Notes under the pieces: generated by a model
Databases searched by the model: none
What the model was told of the DNA's origin: nothing
The model's input: the letters and a program-made list of their open reading frames with translations, nothing else
Part shown: piece by piece, positions 45,001 through 56,312 of the stretch
Layout of the letters: each line of letters starts with the position of its first letter
Numbering within the stretch: the first letter of the stretch is position 1
NCBI GenBank assembly: GCA_031769625.1
Contig: JAUIMM010000121.1
Coordinates: 8,022,001 to 8,086,000 of the forward strand
Reading direction: 5' to 3'
Source of the DNA: Taudactylus pleione
Taxonomy: Eukaryota; Chordata; Amphibia; Anura; Myobatrachidae
DNA length: 64,000 bases
Made by a program: the position numbers and the translations under genes

Positions 45001-46000
45001 ATTTTGGATCACTGATAGGGGCCCCCACGAGTTTGTTGCCCAGGGGCCCCCACAGACCTTAATCCGGCCCTGCCCCCAGTAGTTGTCCCCCTTATGCAGG
45101 CGCCCAGTAGTTATCCCCCCCCTATTCAGTGCCCCCTGTAGTGATCCCTCCTGTACAGTGCCCCCAGTAGTAAGCCCCTTATATAGTGCCCCCTGTAGTA
45201 GTCCCCCCTATTCAGTGCCATTTATATAGTGCCCCCAGTAGTAGTCCCCTTGATGCAGTGCCCCCAGTAGTAGTCCCCCCCCAGTAGGGGTCCCCCAAAA
45301 CAGTGCCCCCAGTAGTAGTCCCCTCCTTAGTAGTAGTCCCCAGTAGTGGCCCCCCAGGCAGTGTCCCCAGTAGCCAGTAGTGGTACCTCCGACCTCCCCA
45401 ACAGACACACCTATAAAAAAATGAAAAAAAAAACACCACTTACCTGAATCCCCACTCCTGCTCCCGCCGCAGCCATCAGCTCCTCTGTCCTCCCAGGCCA
45501 GCCCGCTCTGCATTATGGGAGAGATGTCATGACGTCTCACCTATTACCCACTGCAGGAGCCGGAAGATGGAGCTCATGAGTGAGCTCCAGCCCAGCTCCG
45601 GCAGTGAGCGCAGCAGTCAATGAGAGTCTGTCTGACTCTCATTGACTGATAATCAGTGGCAGGCACCGACTCTAAGCACGGACTAGGAGGTCCATCACCT
45701 GCAGCGCAGCTCTGCTCCCTGCCTGAGCCTGCCCACTACCCTCCCACTAGCACTATTGGGTAAGTGCTCAGGGGGAGGGAAAGGGTGCGGCCATGCAACA
45801 CAGGATGGAGCTGGGCGCATGGAAGCCTAGAACCGGTCCTGCTGCTAATTAAAACAAACACATAGCCGTCAGCCGGCGGCTGTGTTTGTACTGTGTGTTG
45901 TGCTGAGCACTACACTGCCCTCAGTGTCCTGAACCGCGGCCGCCGGTCCAATGGTGCCCAGGGCACACGTCCTGCTCGACCCCACTTAGTTATGCCACTG
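43617..46000. mobile_element. hAT-like element with minisatellite body, nested in the MITE
   Basis: Left CAGTGGCATAACTAGGG, right CTTAGTTATGCCACTG. Flanks GTACCAGC (43609-43616) and GTACCGGC (46001-46008), seven of eight equal. The body is a minisatellite of CCCCTTATACAGTGCCCCCA / GTAGTGATCCCCCATATGCA units (about 43800-44290 and 45073-45380), followed by a unique tail (45400-45990). No transposase ORF. Split by the element at 44289-45072. Confidence 0.85.
44289..45072. mobile_element. hAT-like element nested inside the hAT
   Basis: Left CAGGGCCGGATTATAGGCAG, right CCTTAATCCGGCCCTG. CCCCCAGT on both sides (44281-44288 and 45073-45080). Carries a GGGGGCACACTGTGT minisatellite (about 44725-44945) and a TG/TA microsatellite (44960-45001). 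Related element at 21667-22763. The cysteine- and glycine-rich frames across the minisatellite are not genes. Confidence 0.92.
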
Positions 46001-46126
46001 GTACCGGCCAATCAGCTCCTAACTGCCATGTCACAGACTGTGTTTGAAAAATGACAGTTAGGAGCTGGTTGGCTGGAACCTTATCTCCGTCGACTTTATC
46101 CCCATCCAAAGCTTAGTAAATAGACC

Positions 46127-46690
46127 ACTAAGTATCTGGACGTTGGTTTTCCTTCTTCCTTTGCCTGTGTATTCATTTACCCCTTTTATATCTGTCCCCC
46201 ACCTAATTATATAATTTATCCCCCATTACCCATCTTTTCCTGTGCCCCCCCCACCACCCACCTTCCCATTGTGCCACTACCACTGCTCCTCTTACCCTGC
46301 TCCTCCTTCACCACCCCCTTTCTTCTTTCACTTGTCCCTTCTTCACCCCCTACCTTCTGCCTCCTTTTCTACTGAAGGCGATGGAGTCCTGCTGGGCGAC
46401 GATCAGAAGTGGCGTGACGACACCTGAGAATGGCAGGTAAGCACAATATTCTGTTTTACATGATTTTTCTTCTTTATAATGCTGCTGTCACTGGTGAAAA
46501 CCCTGACGGCAGTAAACTGCCAGTTATACCAGTAAAGCTTCCCCATATGAACAGCACAGGTATTATGACGGTATTTGTATCGCTACAATACCCGTTCTTT
46601 CAGCAGACTAAAATTCTTTAAAAATGCTTTATTCCCTGCAAAATATTGTTAGTTTATGTAGAATTTGTATTTGTTTATTTTTTCTTGTAG
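46127..46690. other. Unassigned, pyrimidine-rich at start
   Basis: CCACC/CTTC-rich stretch at about 46190-46370. No gene. Confidence 0.35.
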
Positions 46691-46753
46691 GGACGAGAGG
46701 GGGGCACACCAATAACTCGCCCAGGGCCCCGTGAAGTGTAAATCCGGCTCTGT
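46691..46753. mobile_element. hAT-like right end, orphan
   Basis: GCCCAGGGCCCCGTGAAG followed by AAATCCGGCTCTG resembles the right terminus of the 44289 family. No left end found nearby. Confidence 0.4.
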
Positions 46754-47200
46754 CTGGAAGAATGACATAGATGCAGCACCTCTGTTATGCACAGTCGTAT
46801 CAGCAGTGTGATCCGCTCTGCACATACATGGGCGCATTCTACGATTCTGTACCCTTTGTTGTTCATCTGCACAGAGGAATGACGCAGCATTTTGCAGGTT
46901 CTGGGAAATGTGAAAACATCACCTGCTAACAATTATGTAAGGACAACCCCATTAATCTGAACACTTACTCAATGTATATTTGACCATTATTTAGGTTTAC
47001 ATAATACAGTCAGAGTAAGGGGACAATGAGATGCCTCTATTTGAGGATTACTACTTAAATATTTTAGTTTTGCATTTCTTCTGTAAAGTGGTGCAAAGGC
47101 CTCATAAGTTAGTTAAAAATACTTTTTGAATTAGGAACACCTCTAAATATCTCCAGTCTCTGCTCCTTTATGGTAATTAATTAGAATATTACAAAAGGGG
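46754..47200. other. Featureless interval
   Basis: No supported feature. Confidence 0.4.
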
Positions 47201-47201
47201 G

Positions 47202-47251
<50 letters not shown>
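47201..47251. repeat. ATCT tetranucleotide microsatellite
   Basis: About 12 uninterrupted TATC/ATCT units. Confidence 0.95.
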
Positions 47252-47253
<2 letters not shown>

Positions 47254-48490
47254 ACCGCAGCTTGTCTACCTACTGTACATCTTATCTGTTTACAAAACGA
47301 CTTGTGCAGGTAGCAGAGTGATTTTGGATGTACATTGATTATTTTAGGATATTCACATTCTTTATCAAGGATGAAGGTTTAGTCAGATCTATGGTTAGAT
47401 GGAATAAGGGTAAAGTCATGATGGTAACCCAACCGTAAAGAGGCTTTATTGCATTCCTTATGAAGGGTAAATGTTAGAAGTAAGAAGAGATAACATGGAT
47501 AAAAAAACAGAACCTTCTTTATGTGCCAATTTATAAAGAGTCATTGAGAACAATTTAAGTAAAGCTGCAGTCCCTAAAGGCTTCCTCTGCCTCTCACCGC
47601 TCTCCCCCTTCAGAGCTCGTAACTCTCCTGTGATTGGAGCTATTCACACAAGCAATAAGTTGTGCCTTCTAGCAGAATGATAGAGGCGTCAGGATGGGAT
47701 CTGCCAGTGAGGATAAAGCTATCCCCTAGGGAGCAGCGGGTAATCAGAGAGAATTAGGATGGATGAGACAAACAGGAAAGGTTTGTTTAAGGGGATGTGA
47801 GAGATTGGTAAACAACCTGACATGCCGAGGACTCAGCCTGATCTCCAGGGAGACACTTAGTGCTAATTGCTGCTGTGTCTGGTAGCTTCAGTGAAGGCCA
47901 AAGTGTCAGTGGGCACAGACAGGGAGCCGCCCTTACCCCAGCAAAAAGAAAACACAACAGTTTGAGAATGGAAAAGAAGGGAGGTGTTAGTCAGTTTGCA
48001 GAAATAAGCCTGCTCGCATAAGGATTGAGTTGCTTTAGGCCCACAGTATTTGATGCAACAGTGGTGAAGATACACTGGAAATTGACATCACAATGGTGTC
48101 CAGTAAAGATGAGCAAAATAATTCAGTTATATACATACCTCACTCTGCCAAATTTTACACATGTTGCTAGTCGCCAACCACACCACAGAGCAGAATCAGG
48201 GGACCGTCATGTGCCTCAGATCTATTAATAGATTATAATTTCCATGAAATTATAATTTATAAATATAGGGCAGAATTGAGAGCTACTTAAGTATGGAAAG
48301 AACACATGCAAATTTAGTTTTAACTGTGTAGAGGGGAGGTAAAAAAATCAAAGATGCCAAGAGGGGGGTGCAGGGGATGTGTAACCACGCCCCCCACAAT
48401 GCCAACCCCCCCTCCCCCTTCCCTCTGTGCCATAGTAAATTAGTCCACAACAAGACATAGTCACACTCCATCCAGGGACTAAGCTCCTCT
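47252..48490. other. Featureless interval
   Basis: No gene or mobile element recognised. Confidence 0.4.
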
Positions 48491-48495
48491 TAAAA

Positions 48496-48560
48496 CCATA
48501 GAAACATAGAATTTGATGGCAGATAAGAACCACTTGGCCCATCTAGTTTTAGTTCTAGTA
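48496..48560. repeat. Short dispersed repeat (AACATAGAATTTGATGGCAG)
   Basis: Followed by ATAAGAACCACTTGGCCCAT, a phrase I associate with a dispersed tetrapod repeat. Class not assigned. Confidence 0.4.
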
Positions 48561-48569
48561 CAGCCTGCC

Positions 48570-49396
48570 TGATGTTTCCTCAAAAATAGTTAGGGAGGTT
48601 AAGTTGGTGGTTGTGGAATTTAATACGCTTGTTTGAAGAGATGAGTTTTTAGGGAATGCTTGAAAGTTTGTAATCTAGAAGAAAGTCTTGTTGTGCGAGG
48701 AAGGGCATTCCACAGAGTGGATGTAGCCAGAACAAGTCCTGTAACCTGAAATAGTAGTAGCTAATAAGATTGGATGAGAGACAGATCTTGTGCAAAACAG
48801 CGGTCAAGTTGGGAGATATTTAAGACAAGTGAAGAGATGTATGCTAGCATTTTATATTGTAGTTGGTAAAATACAAGCAACCAATAGAAGGACTGACAAA
48901 GTGGAGCAGCAGACAAAGATCAGTCTAGCTGCTGCATTCAAAATAGATTGCAGAGGTGAAAGTCTGTTTAGGGAAGAACAGTAAGGATCATTTTGCGACA
49001 GTCAATGAGGGAGATAATGAGTGTATAATTTCAAGTTTTGTGTGAGACATATTCTGGAAATGTTTATTTGATGTATATAATATGATTGGATACAGATTGA
49101 ATGTGGGGAGTAAAGGCAGGTCCAAGACAAGGATAACACATAGGCAGCTGCTTTGAGGGGTAGGGTTGATTGTTGTATTGTACTAGTGGAAATATTATTA
49201 TCTCTGGTGGCAAGATCACATTCTAGATGAAATGGCAGATAGATGTTACTATTGGCCCACATGTGAGAGATCCGGATAAGCACATTTGGGTATCATTTGC
49301 ATAGAGATGAATCTGAAATAGAAATGAGTTTATTAGTTTTGCAAGAGACATGATATAGATAGAGAAGAGCAGAGGACCTAATATTAAGGGCCCTAG
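48570..49396 (-). pseudogene. L2-like LINE remnant, minus strand
   Basis: On the minus strand [20 protein letters not shown], then [13 protein letters not shown] (about 49381-49260), is the RT segment leading to the YADD box of L2-type LINEs. The first aspartate of the box is N here. Sequence below 49260 (GGCATTCCACAGAGTGG, GCTGCATTCAAAATAGATTG on the plus strand) matches the 3' part of a vertebrate repeat usually linked to this RT. The upstream RT part is cut off by the MITE at 49397. Dead. Confidence 0.65.
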
Positions 49397-49943
49397 GCCC
49401 TCATTCAGAGCCGTACGCTCTGAGCAGAGCGCACGCTCTGAATGAGGGCCGTCCTCCATAACTATGGAGCGTCCTCCTGGACGCTCGTATAGCTGTGGGT
49501 CACCACCCACAGCCTATACGAGCGTGCAGTTTGATGGCCGCGATGGTCTTGACCATCGCGACCATCGAAACTGCGAGCCGGAGCCTGCGGTTGAGTTTTT
49601 CAACCGCAAGGCCCGGAGTGATTTTGGCTCTATCAGAGCCAAAATCACTCCCACTGACATCACTAGTGATGTCAGTGGGCCGGCTTCTGACGGTAGGCGT
49701 TCCCTTAGGAACCCCCCCGTCAGGGAGGCACGCCCCCGGCACGCCCACCAAAGGGGGCGTGCTGTCAATCAACATCGACAGCACGCCCCCTTTGATCAGA
49801 CACAACGAGCAAAGGAAAGTCCTTCGCTCGTCGCGTCTGGCGCATGCGCACGACGGAGCTCCCTCCGTCATGCGCATGCTCAGTGCAGAACATCGACCCA
49901 CTTGCGAGTGGACAGCCGCTCGCGAGTGGGTCTGAATCAGGCC
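49397..49943. mobile_element. GATTCA-type MITE, serial-hairpin subfamily (copy H), nested in the LINE
   Basis: Left GCCCTCATTCAGAGCC, right GGGTCTGAATCAGGCC, CCTAG on both sides (49392-49396 and 49944-49948). Same hairpin order as copy A, with GTGATTTTGGCTC/GAGCCAAAATCAC, CCACTGACATCACTAGTGAT and AAAGGGGGCGTGCTGTC/GACAGCACGCCCCCTTT. Long ORFs on both strands (up to 171 and 154 codons) are due to its GC-rich palindromes. Confidence 0.88.
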
Positions 49944-49952
49944 CCTAGTTAC

Positions 49953-50110
49953 TACATTCCGCATTTAAAATGCTTGTAGTGTGATATTTCTGACTAATTG
50001 CGAATTTAGGAAATATGACATGTACTAACATCCGCATGCAGGGACAGAGCTTACGATAAAGCTATGTCCCTGCAAATTCTCTTCACATACTTTTCACTGT
50101 ATTTTCCGCA
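49953..50110. repeat. Hairpin-rich interspersed repeat, copy 2
   Basis: Aligns with 1546-1735, including CAGGGACAGAGCTT with AAGCTATGTCCCTG. Confidence 0.6.
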
Positions 50111-50600
50111 TCTTAGTCAATGCAGTATCACAGGAATGTTGGAACAAAAGCCAGACTGAAGTGGATCAAGTACAGTAGGTTGTATGAGGAAAGAAAGCAT
50201 CTGAGTCAAGTGCAGGTAAGTGCAGCCTCTTATGAAGCAAGGGAGCAGAGAGAGGAGACGGGTAATTTGAGAGAGAGTTTGGGTCAGAAATGTTATTATT
50301 TATCCTGAATAGAAGAAATCATTGCATGCCTGAATAATCATGGACACACCCACCTCAGTACATTGAGTGGCTTTTACCATCATTACATTTAGCCACAGCA
50401 AGCAATCACAAATTAGCTTTAATTTGTGTAACCACCTATTTGTAGCAGTCTCAGGGAAAATAGCACTATGCTTACTAATACATTTTATGACATCTTAAAA
50501 GGCCCCATGCACTTCTACACCACAGGAGGTTTCTGTCCTCCCTGAGCTCGTCTGTGGACACCTGCGTTACAGTGTGACAGGTGTGCCATCGCAGTCAGAC
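50111..50600. other. Unassigned interval
   Basis: No supported feature. Confidence 0.35.
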
Positions 50601-50614
50601 TCCCCACGGAGCTG

Positions 50615-50850
50615 TCATACATTCTCGGGCACCCTTCCTAAAGACTGAGATTATTAATAAACTGTAGATGGGCAGATATCTATAAACACATATACCTACC
50701 TCCAGGTGAGAGAGAATGGCTTCTTATGGTTTTTTGATGATATTGTACATTATTTGTTTGTAAAATATAAAAGCTGGGTCTCTACCAGGGGTGTGATTAG
50801 AACTTTAGGAGGCCTCATAGCAAAATTTTGATGGGGTCGCCAGGGTTTCT
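50615..50850. repeat. Local duplication, copy 1
   Basis: Shares TTCCTAAAGACTGAGATTAT, ATCTATAAACACATATACCT and GAATGGCTTCTTAT with 51755-51960. Confidence 0.7.
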
Positions 50851-51082
50851 AATGACAGATAGCCCTGCCCACCCCATTCCTCCTACTTTGGGCATCTTCC
50901 GGACATTTCAAGTTAATAGAATTTATACTAAATAATTGAAGATCTATTTAACTAATTGAATTATACTTTCAGGCTTGGGTGAGGTTTTAGAGTTCATAGT
51001 TATGCTGGCAATAAAATGAAAGCTAATGTGATATTAATATTTTTTAGTTACAATGGCAGTTATTACTGACTTGCAGAATATA

Positions 51083-51423
51083 GGTGCGTACACACACAAC
51101 GATTTTTTAAACGATTTAACTATAACGACGTCGTTATCATTCAAAAAATCGTTCAGTGTAAAACGATAAACTATGAACGATTATCGTTCATGCGCGTTCA
51201 CGTTTGTCGATTGTAGTTTGTAGTTCAGTTAGACTGGCCAACTCAACGATTTTCAATAGAAGTTGCAACATTTTTACTTCAACACACAGAAAATCGTTTA
51301 ATATGTAAAGTAAAACCAACTACTTTGTAAAACGATTTTCGTTCACTTTTTCAAGGGAAAAACTGAACGAAAATCGTTCAACGAAAATCGTTCATTACTT
51401 ACATCGTTGTGTGTGTACGCACC
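51083..51423. mobile_element. ACGATT-rich MITE (copy 2)
   Basis: Left GGTGCGTACACACACAACGA, right ATCGTTGTGTGTGTACGCACC. ATA before and TTA after. Arms consist of AAAATCGTTCA-type motifs. Related to 34649-34967. It lies between the two copies of the local duplication. Confidence 0.8.
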
Positions 51424-51754
51424 TTAAGAGTTATTTGTGAAGCCTGGTGAATGTTTTCAGAAAATGCTGGAGAAAACTGAGAATATTTTTCTCATTGCTG
51501 CCTTAATAAGATTATTAAACAAATACCGATACTGATCTGTCTCATAATATCACAAAATAAACAGCCTGATAGCATATGATTTGATTATTTGCCAGACCAA
51601 ACTTAGCTCAATGAGAATGACCTTTTAAGATCTCATAAGTCGGTATTTCAGGTGGTGCTCCAATAAAATGTATCAGTCAGCATAGTGCATGGAATTACTC
51701 CATCATATGAGGCTAGAGACAGGAGCGATAATCAATACAGAGACTGAGCTGTCA

Positions 51755-51960
51755 CTCATTCCTGGGCACCGTTCCTAAAGACACAGACTGAGATTATTAA
51801 TAAACTGTAAATGAGCAGAGATCTATAAACACATATACCTACCTCAAAGAGACAGAATGGCTTCTTATCCCTTTATAATGATGTTGTACAACTCTCTGGT
51901 TCTCTACCAGATGTGTGATTAGAAGTTTTGGGTCCTCATAGCCAAACTTTATGATAGACC
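51755..51960. repeat. Local duplication, copy 2
   Basis: Second copy of the 50615-50850 segment, diverged by substitutions and small indels, including TCTCTACCAGATGTGTGATT matching TCTCTACCAGGGGTGTGATT. Confidence 0.7.
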
Positions 51961-52429
51961 TCTTTGCCCTCACCATTCTTTAATGTATGGCCACCCTCAC
52001 TACCTATTATGAATGCTTCACTTTCTGCTTAGACTAGAAACTGCAAAGTTATCTTTCCTTCTGTGCAGAATTTAAGTTTAGAGCCCTATAATGACGTCTA
52101 TACGCTTGGAATTCTGGGGCTTCAAATCCCTTGCAGAGCCATCTGTCACACAGCAGAGAGCTCATTAAGGTCCATCTTATTCATGGACAACTCAGGAGAG
52201 AAAAAAGACCCTGGGGTAGTACACCTGGCAGATACATGGTGCTCAACAGTTGAGGACACTCGGCAACTGCAACCCCTGCTAGTGCTATCCACCCCAGTAG
52301 TTACGCCACTGGTCTCTATTTTTTTGTGTTGAAGAAATACTGAAAGGGAGCAAAGGAAACAGGAAACACTAAAGCATACCTCCAAAATTCCCAAATCTTT
52401 CACAAAATTTGGGTCTAAGGTGGGGGATT
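51961..52429. other. Unassigned interval
   Basis: Ends with hAT-like debris (CCAGTAGTTACGCCACTGG near 52295). The preceding sequence to 52063 shows no left end, so it is not annotated as an element. Confidence 0.35.
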
Positions 52430-52459
52430 TGTTTTACACTAGGTCACAGGTACAGTAAC

Positions 52460-53185
52460 TTTAACACATGGTTGTTGTGAAGCTGCATTAGTGTAGAAAG
52501 TATGATGGAAGTAGGGTAGTTAAGAGGGTGCATTAGTGTGGTTGGTATAGGTGAAGTAGGGTAGGTGTAAGGATGTATTAGTGTGGGTAGTATAGGTGGA
52601 ATAGGGTAGGCTTTAGGTTGCATTAGTGTTGGCAGTGTGCTGTAGGCAGGAGTAGGGTGTATATGTAGGAGTATGGTAGGTATAAGTGTGTATTAGTGTC
52701 AGTAGTATAGTTGGAGTAGGGCAGAGCTGGATTAAGGGGGAGCACAGTGGGTACTGCCCCAGACCCCTCTATCAGGGGGCACTCTGGCCATTGATTGCAG
52801 CTGCAGTGCAGGACTGTCACTACACTGCAAGCTGGAGACAATGAAAAGGACTCAGAAAGGAAAAGTGTAATTTGAGCAAAGGGCAAGGTTACACAGCAGT
52901 GTATAGCCTGTGAAAGCAGCATGGGAGAGAGGAGGGGAGGAGCAGCTGCAGACAGTCTACTAATAAGATTGATGACTATCCAGCCTGTAAGGTAAGAAGG
53001 AGGGGGACACTGTATTGTATGTATGTGTATAAGACTGGGTACATACTGGCAAGTATTGTGTAATAGTGTACTTTTTTACTGTGAATAATATAGGTGGGAG
53101 TAGGGTAGAGTGTAAGGGTGTACTTTATTACTGTGAACAATATAGGTGGGGGTAGGTTAGGTGAGAAAGTGTGTTAGTGCTAGTA
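52460..53185. repeat. Degenerate minisatellite (TATTAGTGTGGGTAGTATAGG), interrupted
   Basis: Imperfect units of about 50-56 bp (GTGCATTAGTGT...GGAGTAGGGTAGG) at 52460-52728 and again at 53045-53185. The gap holds a hAT-like left end (CAGAGCTGGATTAAGGGGG at 52733) without a clear right end. Confidence 0.65.
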
Positions 53186-53833
53186 GTATATTTTTACACA
53201 GTGTAATTCTTCAAATTTTTCCACCACCCTTCAAACCTAGGTGCACTTCTAGTTTGAGTAATTTCCAAAGACTGCCAAATAAAGCTTACCAGAGGGACCA
53301 TCTAGATACATTAGTAAAAAAAAAAAGTGATTTCCAATTTGCATTGTTTTGATTTAAATACATTGCATTTGACCCTGGCCTAATTGTGTATACATTTATA
53401 TTCACGTTTACAAGTGTGTAAGTCAGTGGGCTGCATGTTGTTCATTGATCAGATGATGTATAAGACATCTCTTCGTATATAAAAAAAACAGCAATGTCCG
53501 ATTTTCACTGATCATATACAGTTCTCCTTTACAATATTTTATTATCTGCCAAAGAATACCTCCACACATATATATATCCAGGCTACAAAGTGCTGCTTCA
53601 AGCAACTTGTATCATAGCTATCATTTTCATTTAAAGACTCACTAAGTCTGTCGTGGAAGATTAATGAATCAAGTAATAACAGACTATTAGATGGCTTAGC
53701 TCACATGGTTGGCATAACAAATACATCTCAGAATCAGGGAAGAAAGTTTGCTATTAAACACTACCCTTGAAGTTAAATAAAGAATTTACAATAAGTAAGA
53801 GACATTAATTTGCAAATAGAGTTTAGATCTTTG

Positions 53834-53834
<1 letters not shown>
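53186..53834. other. Featureless interval
   Basis: No supported feature. Confidence 0.4.
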
Positions 53835-53867
<33 letters not shown>

Positions 53868-53877
53868 GTCTTGAAAT

Positions 53878-53918
<41 letters not shown>
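53835..53918. repeat. (TC)n-(GA)n self-complementary microsatellite
   Basis: About 30 bases of TC, a 14-base spacer, then about 40 bases of GA. It can fold into one long hairpin. Confidence 0.95.
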
Positions 53919-53919
<1 letters not shown>

Positions 53920-53932
53920 GTATAACATGAAG

Positions 53933-54125
53933 GGGCAAATTTACTAAAGTGAGAGTTTTTAGAAGGGAGTTTTAGAAGAGATGTTGCCCGTAGCAACCAA
54001 TCAGATTATAGCTATTTTCTTCTAGAAGGTGCTAGTTAAATGTGAAGTAGAATCTGATTGGTTGCTATGTGCAACATCTCTTCGAAAACTAAATTCTAAA
54101 AACACTCACTTTATTAAATTTGCCC
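53933..54125. mobile_element. MITE with GGGCAAATTTACTAAAG ends
   Basis: Left GGGCAAATTTACTAAAGTGA, right TCACTTTATTAAATTTGCCC. TGAAG before (53928-53932), CGAAG after (54126-54130), a possible CpG decay. Inner CAACCAATCAGATT / AATCTGATTGGTTG pair. Confidence 0.8.
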
Positions 54126-54130
54126 CGAAG

Positions 54131-55334
54131 TGTTAATACTTTAAACAGGAAATTAAAAACTGTTAACTTGCATGCAAGTTAAGATGCAATGGCAGTCTTA
54201 CAACCACTAGAGGGCATCTCTCATTGTGAGTAATTCTCTGCACAAGAAATGGAAGATACCAGTAACTTTAATGGTACTTGAAACAGCTGGCATGGCACCG
54301 CTCCAGCACGAGCACCATCTGCAACCAAATTGGTTCCATGATGACAATTTGCAGTAACAGGAATACTGGCTGCCTCCTTTTATGTATCCCAATGAAAATT
54401 ACAATTTTAACTTTGCTGACTGCATCTCCCCAGGCAGTCGTTCCCTCAAAAGCTTACATGGGGGTGGGGGTGGGGGAGTACGTACAGATTCTAATTACCT
54501 AACCCCACTGTGACGTTGCCCAATCAATTATTTTGCTAGCCTGAAGGAATAAGCAGATATGCCAGCGTTCAGGTCCTGTCGGCCTATCCAGCCTCAGCAG
54601 GGGGCACTGGGAGATAATGACTTGACGCTGGTAGAGAGAAATTATCCGCTCTTTGATTGTGCTCAGCTGACAGAAATCGGTAAATTCACACTCAGATTTT
54701 AATAATTCTGCGTTAGCCTGTGGTGGCTGGCAGTCATTCCTACAATGTGTCTGTCATTTAGCACTTTTATTAGTTTTATTGGTAAATTACAGGATAAATA
54801 TATTTTATGCTGTAGTCCTTTAACTATCTAATCCTTTAGCAAAACTTACAACAATCTGATATTATATTATGATATGATAATAATATGATATATTATTATA
54901 TGAGCTACATTTCATAGGTTAAATTTCAAAATATAATTTGTGTTTTAATTATGCAGTAGAGCTTTATTTTAGTATTAACTGTGAATTGCGCAGCCGGCGT
55001 GATTTTCCTGTGTGCGCACACGAGACACACACTGAGCTGTGATATCGTGCATGATGTCAATATATCCTCATTCAGCTGTACAATAGGTCACATCGCTGGA
55101 GATGCAGCTCTGTTCTTTACTTGTGCACAATTATTAGGGAGCTAAAATGTGTTCCAATTTATAGTTAATAATACTATAACTTATTAAACAAATGCGCCAA
55201 ATACAACAAAATAAAATGTGTGGACAGACTTACTGTTAATTTGTAGGATAGAGGTCTGTACATATATTTTATATCTTATGTTATATCTAAGTTACTGCAT
55301 ATTTAGTTTTTTAAAATAATATAATTAAACCATG
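54131..55334. other. Featureless interval
   Basis: No gene or mobile element recognised, apart from an AT-rich stretch at 54860-54905. Confidence 0.4.
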
Positions 55335-56136
55335 AGGCATATTCAATTGGGGACGAGAATAGCAAAAATCCCGCACCTGCAAGTTTTTTCCTGCAGGTGC
55401 GGGATTTTTGCTATTCAATTAGGCGTGTGCTTTTTGCTATTTTGAGTGCCGGGAGGTTTTTTTTCTTGCATCTCCAGAGCAAGTCTGAAGTTTTCCTAAA
55501 ATTGTTAATTTTTGGAAAAATTAGTGGGACTTGCTCTGGGACCCCAGCGGCACCCCTAGATCCCCCCCCCCACCCCAGTGAACTAATTAAGCAATTGAAA
55601 TTTTCGAATTAGCTCAATTAGTCCTTATTTACTTACCTTCTGCAGCGCTGTCTTCTGCATCCAGCGTCGGGTCTGCAGCAGCGGTGAGTATGCAGTGTGT
55701 CAGTGTTTATAAGTGTGTATGAATGTGTGTATGAGCCCCGGTGTGGCTCACCCCCCCCCCAAAGTGTATGTATGCCCCCCCTGTAATGGGCACTGGGAGA
55801 ACTACATCTCCCATTAGCCCTTGTGCCTCCCAGCAGCCCCTGGAGCCTCCCAGCAGCCCCTGGGAGTCCCAGCAGCCCCCTACCCAGTAAGAAGATGGAG
55901 GGGAGGCTACTGGGAGCCGTGGAGACCACCGGAGACACCCGGGCAGGTAAGTGTAGATTTAAAATTAAAAAAGAAAAATACATTTTACGCAGTGCTGTGT
56001 TTTTAGAGGTGAAAACCTCGCAACCACTTTATTTTAATTGGATACCGCGGGTATGGAGAGCGCGCATACCCGCGTTAATCCAAAATTGGGCACAAGGTTT
56101 TGACTCGCTAAACCTCGCGCTCAATTGAATATGCCT
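55335..56136. mobile_element. Element with AGGCATATTCAATTG ends
   Basis: Left AGGCATATTCAATTGGG, right CTCAATTGAATATGCCT. CCATG before (55330-55334), CCATT after (56137-56141). Contains a strong hairpin CCCGCACCTGCAAG / CTGCAGGTGCGGG (about 55370-55408). The interior (55630-55950) is GC-rich with CAGCAGCCCC repeats. No transposase. Confidence 0.75.
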
Positions 56137-56312
56137 CCATTTCTTCAATTTATTGGGACTCCAAAAATATCTACTTTTATTTAAGTTTCTCCAAAACTTG
56201 ATACATGTATTTGTTTTCAGGCTAGGATGATCTTCAGAAGGGTATCTGTTCACCAACCTTGCTTTGAAGTTCTTTCTTTGCATTTATAATGAACTTGAAT
56301 ATTAACAACAGG

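Larger units (their letters stand above)
43562..46126. mobile_element. MITE with TTTACTAAGC ends, host of two nested hATs
   Basis: Outer element: left GGTCTATTTACTAAGCCTTG, right CAAAGCTTAGTAAATAGACC. Its own sequence is only 43562-43616 and 46001-46126; the remainder is the insertion at 43617-46000. Target duplication not clear (GTG versus ACT). Confidence 0.8.

Noticed and set aside
44629..45062. Cysteine- and glycine-rich ORFs in three frames (up to 128 codons)
   Set aside because: All three frames are open across a GGGGGCACACTGTGT minisatellite inside a hAT; not coding.
49464..49979. 171-codon ORF on plus and 154-codon ORF on minus
   Set aside because: They cover the palindromic MITE copy H; similar ORFs occur in copies A and D for the same reason.
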